This document shows, piece by piece, positions 50,774-63,056 of a DNA stretch of 64,000 nt. Positions within the stretch are counted from its first letter, which is position 1; each line of letters starts with the position of its first letter. The position numbers were made by a program, and so were the translations under genes. Origin of the DNA: Eutypa lata (lineage: Eukaryota; Ascomycota; Sordariomycetes; Xylariales; Diatrypaceae); NCBI GenBank assembly GCA_022661535.1, contig JAKULF010000009.1, positions 434,001 through 498,000 on the forward strand. The letters are read 5' to 3'. The notes under the pieces are model-generated. The model made no database searches, was not told the origin of the DNA, and worked only from the letters and a program-made list of their open reading frames with translations.

Positions 50774-51826
50774 TTATAGCTTTAAAACAACAATGACTTT
50801 TTCGGCACTAACCCCCTGCTTTTGTCTCTTTAACCCATGCTGAATTTCCTCCAGACCATTGCCAGCGACGATAGGTTTGGGACCCGAAACTAACATTCCG
50901 GACTGTAAAGCTAAGGGTACATAGTCGCCCCAGATTCTCTCAGCTATCTCTGGCTCTTCTATGTCGATGTCCTTTGAAAGGACCTTAAGAACAATCACAT
51001 TGCTAGGGAGATCGTCAGGTGTACTCCCGACACTTGCAATTTTGCCACCACCACACGCTTTGAGGACAGTTGCACACTGGCGCACAGTCGTATCTGATCC
51101 AATGGCGTCATATGCTCCGGCCAATATATTTCCCTTCATCAACTCCGTAAGCTTCTTTGTTACATCATCGGTGTGATAGTCGACCACATGAGTAGCACCC
51201 AAAGATTTGCAATAGTCGACATTTGAAGGTGACGCAGTTGTAACGACAGTATAATGAGAGCCTGATAGCAACTGTATAGCCGTACTGCCAACCGAAGATG
51301 AGCCGCCCCATACCAAAATCGTTGGATTCCCTGTGCCTTGTCTCGCATGGCCTGAGATATCTATCTCGGTCCCTGGAAGACGGAGGCCAAGCATACACTC
51401 TTTGAACAGGCCGGTCGCGGCTGTGGAAAGAGACAGAGGCAAAACGGCAGCATCTGCGAAAGACATGCGATCGGGGATAGGAGAAGTTGTTATAGGTCTA
51501 ATCCTAGTGTATAGCTGAAATCCGCCGTAGGCCGATCCGTGACCTATGCCCAAAGCGTGGGCCATAACACGCTGGCCGACGTGGAATTTACTTGCACATT
51601 TCGACCCCACAACAATTACTTGACCAGCAACATCTTCGCCTAGGATGGCGGGGTATTCAATGCCGAATCCCCCAGAGGATTGTATTTTCCAATCGATTTG
51701 GTTGATGGCGACAGTCTTATTCTGAATAACCAGTTCATCTTCGTCACAGGCTGGAATGGGTGCTGTATCAACGACAAGCGGCGTTGTCTCAGTTTTGATC
51801 CAAGCAGCGAAGTTGTCAAGTTGCAT
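50774..51826 (-). CDS. Medium-chain dehydrogenase/reductase, ToxD-like enoyl-reductase type
   Basis: A single-exon frame of 350 residues starting at the ATG at 51826 (MQLDNFAAWIKTE). The longer frame only begins at a TTG. Order along the protein: a GroES-like N-terminal domain (VAINQIDWKIQ, YPAILGEDVAGQVIVVG, FHVGQRVMAHA), then the Rossmann nucleotide-binding motif WGGSSSVGSTAIQL around 173-185, then LGATHVVDYH. The zinc ligands of true alcohol dehydrogenases are missing, as in trans-enoyl reductases and the fungal zinc-binding oxidoreductase ToxD group. It should be a soluble NADPH-dependent reductase acting on an activated double bond or carbonyl. Such genes often serve polyketide or peptide pathways, but no synthase lies in the window. 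The frame is intact although an AT-rich patch abuts its stop codon. Confidence 0.92.
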   Translation of the reverse strand: MQLDNFAAWIKTETTPLVVDTAPIPACDEDELVIQNKTVAINQIDWKIQSSGGFGIEYPAILGEDVAGQVIVVGSKCASKFHVGQRVMAHALGIGHGSAYGGFQLYTRIRPITTSPIPDRMSFADAAVLPLSLSTAATGLFKECMLGLRLPGTEIDISGHARQGTGNPTILVWGGSSSVGSTAIQLLSGSHYTVVTTASPSNVDYCKSLGATHVVDYHTDDVTKKLTELMKGNILAGAYDAIGSDTTVRQCATVLKACGGGKIASVGSTPDDLPSNVIVLKVLSKDIDIEEPEIAERIWGDYVPLALQSGMLVSGPKPIVAGNGLEEIQHGLKRQKQGVSAEKVIVVLKL

Positions 51827-51942
51827 ATCTGTAGGGTCCAAGGAGATATCCTAAAGAAATGTTCCACTGTTTTGAGGATAGATGTCGATTAAGAGAATAG
51901 GGATACGATTTTTTACGATGCAAGGATTTACATATTACGGTA

Positions 51943-52095
51943 AAGATTGCCGCATCACTCGGGCCTCTTCACGTAAAATGACTGCGCCACGGCAACTGCG
52001 GGGGTAACCCGTTGCCTCAGATCTCAGGCCGCCGTATGTATTTTTGTACCACGCTAATGCACCAAGTTTGGGCCAATCAAATCTTCAGGATTTTT
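51943..52095 (+). repeat. Direct repeat unit 1
   Basis: Contains GCATCACTCGGGCCTCTTC, then CAGATCTCAGGCCGCCGTAT, TTTGTACCACGCTAATGC and GCCAATCAAATCTTCAGGAT. The same order recurs in the adjacent unit. Confidence 0.85.
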
Positions 52096-52098
52096 CGC

Positions 52099-52297
52099 GA
52101 GTTACGGTTGCCTCATCACTCAGGCCTCTCTTCGTAAGGTGGCTGCACCACCGCTGCGCTGTACCGCCGCAGCTTCGCTGTGGCTAGAAGCAGTATTTAT
52201 ACGTAGTTATTAATTGCCTTAGATCTCAGGCTGCCGTATGTATATTTTGTACCACGCTAATGCGCTATCTTTTAGCCAATCAAATCTTTAAGATCGA
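52099..52297 (+). repeat. Direct repeat unit 2, more RIP-mutated
   Basis: Same landmarks as unit 1 with transitions (TTAGATCTCAGGCTGCC against CCTCAGATCTCAGGCCGCC) plus about 45 bp of extra sequence. It lies at the edge of the AT-rich block. Confidence 0.85.
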
Positions 52298-54335
52298 TAT
52301 AAAGTTATAATAACTTAAGTTCTTTTAATAATTTTTTACTTTTTATATATTATAAATATTATATTTTAAAATAAAATAATTCGTAATAAATTTAAAATAA
52401 ATTTAATAAATTTAAAGTTTTATATACGTTAAATTTATAAATTAATATATAAATAAAAAAAGTTTTTATTTTTTTTTAATTTAAAACGAAATTATATAAA
52501 TTAAAATTAATAAATTATTTTATAAAAATTACTTTATAAAGATATTTCGATATGCTTTTTATATATATATTATTATTATTATTTTAATTATTTATAAAAA
52601 AATTATATATATATAATTTAATATAATAAAAGCTTTAAATATTATAGTTTTTTTAATTAAAATAATAATAATAATATATAATTAAAAAAAACTTTTAAAT
52701 TTATAACTTTATAAAATAACTTATAAATTTATAAATTTAAATTAAATTATATAAATTATTTATTTAAATAATTATTTAATTTATATATTATTATTATTAC
52801 TTTAATTAAAAAAATTATAATATTTTAAGTTTTTTTTATATAATATTATTTTTAAACGATTTTTTTCGAAATAATTAAAATAATAATAATAATATACGAA
52901 TTAAATAATCGATTAAATAAATAACTTATATAAATTTATTTAAACTTTTTTTTTAATATATTATAATTATTTATTATATCGTTAAAATTATAACGCTTTA
53001 AGTTTTTATTATATAATGTTATTTTTAAATAACTTTTTTTAAAATAATTAAAATTATATTAATAATATATTAATTATAAAAACATTTAAATAAAATAAAC
53101 TTAATATATAAAGCTTTTTAAACTTTAATTTTATAATTATTATTTAATTTTAAATTTAATAATTTAATTATTAATAAAAACGTTATAAAAATAAAAATCG
53201 ATTTATATAAAAAAGACGTCGTTTTTAATATATAAAAAGCCGAAATTTATTAAATTATATTAAATCTTTTTCGATTAATATTTAAAATTTATAAGTATTT
53301 CTTTATATTAAATTTAATAAATATATAAAATATAATTAATTAAAAAAAGCTTAATATATAAAATAAATTATTAAATTTAATACGAAAATAAACTTATAAA
53401 AGTTAAAAGCTTATAAAAATAAATATAAATAAATAAAATATATAATTAAATTTAAAATTAAATATAATTTATAAATTTATATAAATTTATTTATATAATT
53501 TAAAAAAAGTTTTTATTTTTAATTAAAAAGTTAAATTTTATTAAATATTTATTTTATTTTTATTAAAATATTATTATTATTATTTTAATTATTTAAACGA
53601 AATTATTTATAAATAATTTTATATAATTAAATTTTAAAATTATAATATATTAATTTAAAAAACGTTTTAATATAATATTATAAAAAAGTTTTTATAAAAT
53701 AATTTATTTAATTAATTTTATATAATATTAATTTAATTTTAAAAAAATTATAAAAGTTTTTATATATTTATTAATTTATATTTAATATATATTAAAATTT
53801 TAAAATTTATTAAATTTAATTTTATTTTATTATAAATTATCTTATATAAAAAATATAAATTATAAAATAAATTTAAATTATTATAATTTAAATTTAAATT
53901 ATATTTTTTAATATATTAAAACTTTAATAAAAAATAAACATTTAAATATATAACGATTTAAATTTACTTAATAATTTTTAATTTTATTATAAAATCTTTA
54001 ATAAAATAATAAAATAATAATTTAAATTATTAAATTTAACGAAGAAATATAAATATTAAAAGTTATTATTTTAACGTTTATAATTAAATATTATTTATAT
54101 AATTAAATGTTTAATTTAAATATTTTTAATAATAAATTAAACTTTTTAAAATTAATAATATAATTTTTAATTTTTTATATAATAATATTTTTAATTTAAT
54201 ATAATTAATTATTATTAATTTTTTTATTTTTTAAAATAAAATAAAATAATTAATATAACTTTATCGTAATAATTAAAAAAAAACGATTTTATTAAAAAAT
54301 TTAATGTTTAAAAAGAATTTCTTTAATAATAATAA

Positions 54336-54371
<36 letters not shown>

Positions 54372-54959
54372 TATTTTAAAAATAAATAAATAATTTATAA
54401 ATTTAAATATAATAATTATTAATTAATATAAAAAATAAAATTAAAATAACGTTAATTAAAAATATATATATATATTTAAATTAAAATAATTTTAACTTTA
54501 AATTATTAAATGATAATAAAATCGTTAATAAAAATAATTAAAAAGTATAAAAAATAATATTTTAAATAACGTTAATTAATATTATATAAAAAAACTTTAA
54601 TATAATAAATTTTATTATTATTAATTAAAATTATATTATTAATATAATAATTATTAATATTATAAAAGGTTTTATTAACGTTATTATAAAATTTATTAAT
54701 AATATTAAAATAATTAAAACTTTTAAAAAATATTTAAAAATTAAAAAATTAATAAATAAATAAATTAATAAACGTAATTTTAATATATTAAATAAAATTT
54801 ATTAAAATAATTAACGTTAAATTACGTCGTTAAATTTAAACGTTTAATTTAACGTATTAAAAAAGTTTAAATATAAATAAATTCGAATTAATAATTTACG
54901 ATATTTATTAATTTTATTTTAAATTAAAACTAAAATTTAATATAAAATATTTAAATAAA

Positions 54960-55200
54960 TAAAATATTTTAATTATATTTAAAAAGTATTTTTATTTTAA
55001 ATTATTTAAAAATTAATTATAAAATAAAAAATAAAAATAAAATTAATATTATTAAATAATTAATAAAAAAATAACTTTTATAAATTAATTAAATTTAAAT
55101 TAATAAAAAATATAAATAAATTAAAATTTAATTAATAATTATTAATTTAAAATTAAAATAACATTAATAATTTAATTAATTTTATTAAATATACGTTATA
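54960..55200 (+). repeat. Repeat family C, copy 2
   Basis: Direct copy of 40375-40600, ending about 40 bp before family B copy 3. Confidence 0.65.
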
Positions 55201-55237
55201 TAATTATTTTAATTACGTTTTATTTTTTTTATTTTTT

Positions 55238-56200
55238 ATTTTTTATTTATATTTATTATTATTAAAATATTAAATATTAAAATACGTAATATATTTTTAA
55301 TTAATCTTTATATATAAGCGATTATAATTACGTATTAATTACGAACTTTTTATATATAAATTATATATAAATTATAATAAAAGAAATCGTTTATTACGAA
55401 TCGATAATTATTTATAATTTTAAATAAAACTTTTTATTAAATTTTTAAAAATTCGTAAGCTTAATTAAATATTATTAATATTTACGATTAACGATAAGCT
55501 TTTTTAATTATATCGTAATAATAATATAACGTTATAATGTAAATTATAATTAATTATAACGTTACGTTATATTAATTAATTTTATTATTAATTATTATAA
55601 TAAATTATAATAAAAATATTATTAATATATAAAATCGAAAAATCTTAATTATCGTTATTTAATAATAATTATTATTAATTAATAATTATTATATTTATCG
55701 AAAAAGTTATATTTAATTAATTATTATAAAGTTATTATAAAGTTTAAAAAACGATAAAAATTATAATTATTAATAAAAATAAAATAAGTTTTTATTAATT
55801 AATAAAGTAAAATAAACTTATTAATTACTTTATTTATTAATCGTTTTTAAATAAAATTATTTAAAAGTTTATTTAATTAAATCGCGATAAAATCGTAATT
55901 AAAGCGATAATAATTAATCGTTAAAAAAGTTAAATTTAAAAATAAATAAATTTAATTTAATAACGATACGTTATAAATTAATAATTAATAAAATCTTTAT
56001 TAATTACGTAATATTTTCTTTTTTATCGAAAAATAACCGAAAGTATATCGTTATCGTTAAATATTTATTATAAAAAAAAGAAATTTCAAGTTTAAATTTT
56101 AAAAATAATAAATTAATAAAATAATTATTAAAAAATTCGAACTTTTTTTTTAAAAGAAAACGATTAAGCTTTTAATTATTAAGTTAAATAATTTTAAATT
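55238..56200 (+). repeat. Repeat family B, copy 3
   Basis: Colinear with 26320-27285 over about 960 bp. It differs mainly by transitions. For example the TTTTGCCGG region of copy 2 is TTTTATCGA here. Confidence 0.75.
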
Positions 56201-56989
56201 AAAGAATTACGTTTTATTTAAATATTAAAAATATTTCGTTAAATTTTAAATTCTTTTTTTTTTTTTATATTTTATTTTAAATTTATTAAAATTTTTATAT
56301 TTATATATTCGTTTTATATTAATTATAAATTTTATATTATATTATTAAATTTATCGTTAATATAATATTAAATAAAATATTTATTAATTTATTAATTTAA
56401 AAAATAATAATTATATTATTAATTATATTTTATATTATTAAATTTAATAAATTTAAATATATAATTTTTTATTAATTATATATAATAATTATTAATCTTT
56501 ATTAATATTAAACTTTTAAAATTATAATTTAAACGTTAAATATCGTTATTAAAAATAAATAAATTATTATTAAAAATAACTTTTTTCTTTTTATTATTCG
56601 TTTTATTTTTTATTAAAACTTTATTTATTAATTTTTTAATAATAAATATAATTATTTATATATAATTATAAATTAATTATAAATTTTAAAATTATAATAT
56701 AAAATAAATTTATTAATTATTTAATTATTATTATTATATAATTATTATTATTTATATTAATTATTATAACTTTCGTTAATTATAATAACTTTTATAATTA
56801 TTATAATTATTTATATATTATAAAATAAATTTAAAACTTATAAATTTATACATTATAAAATAAATTTATAAATTATTTATTTATTATTATTTATAACTTT
56901 TAAATTTATAATTATTATAATTATTTATAATTATAAATTAATTAAAAATTAATTATAAAATAAATTTATAAATTTAAAATTTATAAATT

Positions 56990-57315
56990 TATAAATTTAA
57001 AATTTATAAATTTATAAATTTAAAAATTATAAATTATAAATAATTAAAATTAAATAATTTATAAAATTTTAAAAAATATATTTAATTAAAATATTAAATT
57101 TCCTTTAAAATTAATTAAAAAATTAACGTTATTTTAACTTTAAATTAAAAATTATTAATTAAATTTTAATTTATTTAAATTCTTTATTAATTCGAATTTA
57201 ATTAATCGTAAAAAAGTATTTTTTATTAATTATTAAAAAATATTATTTTTATTTTTATTTTAAATTTTACGATTAATTTTTAAAAAACTTAAAATAAAAA
57301 TATCTTTTAAATATA
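56990..57315 (-). repeat. Repeat family C, copy 3 (inverted)
   Basis: The reverse complement aligns with 40375-40690, including AAATTAATCGTAAAATTT, TTTTTACGATTAATTAAATTC and GTTAAAATAACGTTAAT. Confidence 0.72.
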
Positions 57316-58745
57316 ATAATAATAATAAATTAAATTTTAAATATAATATTAAAAATTAAATTTAATTATTTAAAATTAAAAAACATTAATATTATATTAA
57401 TTAATTATATTATAAAATCGAAATACTTAATAAATTTTTAATAAAAATTTAAATTATATTTAAAATATTTTTAACGATTAAAATTAACGTTTTATTAAAT
57501 TATTTTTATTATTATTTATTATAACTTTTTAAATAAAAAGTATTTTTCGCTTAAAAATAATAATTTATATAATTTAAATTATATAACTTTTATTTTTTAA
57601 AAAAAAATAATCGTTTATTATTTAAAAATAAATCTTTTAATAACGAATTAAAACGTATTAAATTTTTTAATTATTAAAAATTAATTTTAAAAAACTTATA
57701 ACGATTATTAAAAAAATAAAAATATAAAAATTAAAATAATTTCGTTTTTTATTTATTATATATTAATATTTAATACGAATAATTTATTTTAATTAATCGT
57801 TAATAATAACTTTATAAATTATCGTTAATTTATAAATTACTTATAATAATTATATTAATTATTTTAATTAAATTAAATTTAAAACGATAAATTAAAATCG
57901 TTTAATATAATATAAAAAATAAACGTTATTAAATAATTACAACTTTAATACGATAATTAAAAGTATTATTTTATATAAATTCGTTATTTATATTAAATTA
58001 TTAATCGTTAATAATATTTAAAATAATTTTAAAATAAATCGAAAATTAAACGATTAATTTTTTAAATTAAATAAATTAAAAAGTTATTTTAATTAAAATT
58101 TATTTATTAAAATTATTATTAATAAATAATTATTAAATCGAAAATAAAAAAACTTATAAATTTATAAATATCGTAATTTTTATTATAATCTTTATAAATA
58201 AATTTATTAACGTTTTTAAAAATATATTTTATATTAAAAAAAATTAAACTTAAATTAAAACGTATTTAAACTTTTTAAATAATAATAATAATAAATTAAA
58301 ATACGATTTATTAAAGTAATTATAAAACGATTATTAAAATACGCGTTATAAATTATTTTTTTCTTTTTAATAAATATTTTAATAAAATATAAATTTAATA
58401 ATAATTAATTAAAAAATTAAAAATAAAACGTTTAAAATTATTTAATAAAATGTTAATTTTAACGAAAATAAAAAATATTATTATTATTATTATTATTAAA
58501 AAAGTTTTTTTTATATAATAAATAAATATTTATTAATATATTAACGAATTTATTATATAATAATATTAATAATTAATTAAAATATAAATTATATTTAAAA
58601 AATATATTATAAATAAATTAATATATAATAATAATATAATTTAATATAAAATCATAATTCGATTTATTTTAATAAAAATCTTAATTTTAATTTCGTATAA
58701 AATAAAAAAAATAATTATTTTTTTATTTTTAAATATTTTTATATA

Positions 58746-58811
58746 AATTTAATTTTCGATTTTAAATTAATTATATTAAATTAATTTAAATTTAAAATCG
58801 AAAATTAAATT
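58746..58811. repeat. Hairpin with 21-bp perfect arms
   Basis: 58746-58766 and 58791-58811 are exact reverse complements around a 24-nt spacer. Each arm holds a central TCGA. Confidence 0.75.
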
Positions 58812-61800
58812 CGTATTTTATTATAAATATTATTATTTATATATATAAAATATAATTTTTAAATTAATATATATTATTAATTTATAAAATAAAATTATTT
58901 TATTTAAAAATTAAAAAAAAAGTTTTTAAAGTTTATTTATAAATATAAAGTTATACTTTTTTTTATTATAACGATAAAAGTTTTTTTAATATTTTTAATA
59001 TTAAAAAAATAAAAAGATTTTTTATAAAGAAAAAAATTATATAAATATAAAATAATCGTTAAATTATTAATTATTTTATTATAAAAATTAAATTTATAAT
59101 TATAATAAAACGATAATTATTTATTTAATTAATAATATATTATAATAAAAATTAAATTTATTATTTTTAAAATTAAAAACTTTAACGTTTTATTAATAAA
59201 TTATACGTATTATAAACGTAAAATTAACGATTAAACGGGGTTTTAATAAGTATTAAATAAAGCGAATTATTTTCGTTTTTATAATATAATATAAAACGTA
59301 TATTAAATAAAATTAATTAATATTAAAACATTAACTTTTAATTTTTTAAATATTAAAATAAAATAATTCGTATTAAACGAAATTAATTAATATTTATAAT
59401 AAAGTTAATTTTAATATTTTTATCGTTAAAAAGTTATAAATAATTATCGTTTTAAATATAACGAAAAATAATATAAAAAGTTATTTAAATAAAATTATTA
59501 TAATTATAAATAAATATAATATTAACGAAATAAACTTAAGTTTTAATAAACGATATAAATTAATTAAAATTTAAAGGTTTATAATAAAAAATTTAACGAA
59601 AAAACGTTAATTAAATATAATAAAGAATTTATAAATTAATATTTAAATTTTAAAGTTTTTAAAAAACGAAAAAATTATAATTTAATTATAATAATAACGA
59701 TACGTTTAACTTTTAAAATATTAAAAATAATTTAATTTTTTTTATAAACTTTATAAAATGCAAAATAATTTAACGAAAACCGATTAAATAATAATTATAT
59801 TTCGTTATTTTAAACTTTTAAATAAAGTTAATAATAATTTCGTTTTTAATAAAATAAATATTAATTATAAAATTTATAATTAATTAAATTAAATTATATA
59901 AAATAATCGAAATTTAATTAATGATTATTTACGTAAAAATCGTTAAAAAAATAAAAACCTTTATAAAGTTATATTTTTTTTATATTTAATATAATAAATA
60001 TAACGTAAATTATTAATTATTATAAAGTTAATAATATAATAAATTAAAAACTTAAAATAAAAGAAAAATATATAATATTAATAAAGTATATTTTAAAAAA
60101 TACTTTCGAAATTTAATTAATTATTAAAATCGATTTAAATTTAATAATAATTTTATTTAATTTATTTATTAAAAATATAAATTTAATAAAGATTATTATA
60201 AAAAAAATTAAAATAATAAAAGTTTAATAATTAAAAATTAAAAAAACGTAATAAATATTATTATAATTAATAAAAAATAACGAATAATTAATAAAAAAAT
60301 AACGAACGTAAACGATATTATAAAGAAAATAAAATAATATTATAAATTAAAAATAATAATAATAATAATTTATTTTTAAAAAGCGTAATTTAAAAGTAAA
60401 TATAAAATAAACGATTATCGTTTAAAGTATTTAATAACGTTTAAAAATATTATAATAACGATAATTAAAAGTTATATATAAAGTAATTATAATAATAATT
60501 TAAAATATTATAATTATTAAATAATATATAAATTATATTATATTAAAATTAAAATTATAATATATAAAGTTATTAAAAATTAATAATTTAAAAAAAAAAT
60601 AATATAAAAAGTATAATTATTTAAAATATATAACTTATAATTACGTAATGATTTATAAACGTTAAAATATATAAAAAGCTTTTTTTAATTAATTATAATC
60701 GTTAATTAAAAGTAATTTATTATATTTATTTTTCGATATTATTTTATTATTATTTAATAATTACATTATAAATTTATAATAATTTATATTTTTATATAAT
60801 ATTAATATTAATTTATAAATTATTTTTTTAATTAAAATATATAATAAAATAATATATTTTATTATAAATCTTTTTTTAATAAATTATATATATATAATTT
60901 TAATAATTTTATATAAAAAATAATAATTTATTAAAAAAACGAAATATAAATTAATTTTTTTTTAAAGTTTAAAAAAATTTATATAAAAGATTTATTAAAA
61001 TAAAATTTAAAAGAATTAATTAAAATAATAAAAACTTAATTTTATTAAATCTTTTATATAAAAAGAATTAATATTTTTTTAATTTTATTATTTTATATTT
61101 TATATATTTAAAAATTAAAATTTATAATTTATAAGATTTTATTAATTAATATAATATAAAAAAATATAATTTTTTATAAATTTTAAAATTATTTTTTTAA
61201 TTTTTAAAATTAATAAAGCTTTATTTTATAAATTATAATTTATTATATTTAATTTATAAAATTTATTTAAAAAAATATAATATAAATTATTATAATATTT
61301 AATTTAATTTTTATATTTTATAATAAATTATATTTTATAATAATTTAAATATTTAAAAAATTTAAAAAATTTAAATTCTTTATTATAAATTAAAATTTAA
61401 TTATTATATTATAAACTTTTTATATTATTTTTATATATATAATTAATTTTACGTTTTTATATAAATTTAATTAATTTATAATAAAATTAAATAATTAAAA
61501 ATTAAATAATTAATTAAAATTATTATTATTTAATTATATTATTTTAAAAAGATTTAATTAATTAAAATTTTAAATTTATAAATAATTAAAATTAATTTAA
61601 TATTAAATTTTTATTAATTTAAATTTAATTAATTAATAAAAAGTATTTTTATTAATATTTATTTTTTATATTAATTTTATTTTAAATTTAATAAAATATT
61701 ATTAATTATTTTTAATTATATATTTATTTTAATTAATTATTTAATAATATAAATTTTTTAAATAAATTAATTTAATTTAATTTAATTTTTTTTTAAATAA

Positions 61801-62766
61801 TAATTATTTATTAATAAGTATAATATACGTAATGTATAAATTATAAAAACTTAAAAGCTTTAAAGGTTTATTATTATAAATATAAAATAATAAAGGTTAT
61901 ATAAAATAATAAAAATAAAAGTTATATAATAAATTATAATTTTAAAGTGTTTATATTATTTTTTAAAATATTAAGTTTTTTTATAATATTTATAAGATTT
62001 TAAAAGTTAATATAAACTTTATAAAACTTTAATATAATAAGTGTTTTTTTCGACTTTATAATTTTATATTTTATATATTTAAAATTTTAATATAATAATA
62101 ATTCTTTAATTTTATAAATAAAAAAACTTTAAATAAAGTATTTAAAACGTAATTAATTATTAATATAAATAATTTAATAATTTTAATTACGAAATTTAAT
62201 AAGTAAATATTAAATCGATAAATTAATAATATTAACGAAAAACTTTTAACTTTTAAAAGTTAATTAAAAAATTAACGAAAATTAATTATTTTTTTTATTT
62301 AATAATGCTTTATATATAAAAGTTATATTAAAGTATCGTAAATTTATAAGCTTAAAATTAAAAGATATTTATATTTTAATAAATTAATATAATAAGAATT
62401 ATATATTTTTTCGATATTTAAATTTAATGTTTTTAATAAAAAATCGAATAAACTTATATAATAAGCTTAATTAAAAGTATATATAAATATTATTTAATAT
62501 TTTTAATATTAAATTTAATGTATTTATAATGTAAAAACTTAACGAATATAAAGAAATTATAAAAGCGATATACGAAAATAACCGAGTATTAAAGTAAAAA
62601 TATACATTTAAATAAAAGAACTTAACGATATAATATAATTAATTTTAAAAAAAGTTAAAAGATTTACGTATAATATTAAAAATAATTAAAAAAGAAATCT
62701 TTAATTAAAGTATTTTAATATCGAAAAAAAAGCTTATATTATTATCTTTACTTTATTAATCTTAAT

Positions 62767-63056
62767 AATTTAAATTTCGAATTTATTTAATAATAAAAGA
62801 GCTGGTATTATTAAATGCTTATGCGGCTTTTTTAAAAATTAAAAGCGACGAATTTATAAAAGTTCGTTATAAAGAACTTAACTTTAAAAAGATCTCGTCG
62901 ATAACTTTTAACGAAAGCGATTACGATATTAATGCAAAAAACGTTATTCTTTTATTTTTCGAATTAAGAAAAATAATACGAAGTAAAAGCTTTAAAGCTT
63001 TTTTTAAAAAGCTTAAAAAAAATAAAAAAAGAAAAAGTATTAAATTAAAAGCTTAA
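62767..63056 (+). other. Open, charged reading frame in the AT block, possible retroelement remnant
   Basis: About 96 codons without a stop and without a usable ATG start. The frame reads ELVLLNAYAAFLKIKSDEF, later SSITFNESDYDINAKNVILL, then a Lys-rich end (KKLKKNKKRKSIKLKA). Beyond the TAA at 63054 the same strand stays Lys/Asn/Leu-rich with many TAA codons. This looks like a RIP-mutated gag-like coding region of a retroelement, but no reverse transcriptase, integrase or zinc-knuckle motif can be read. Confidence 0.3.
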
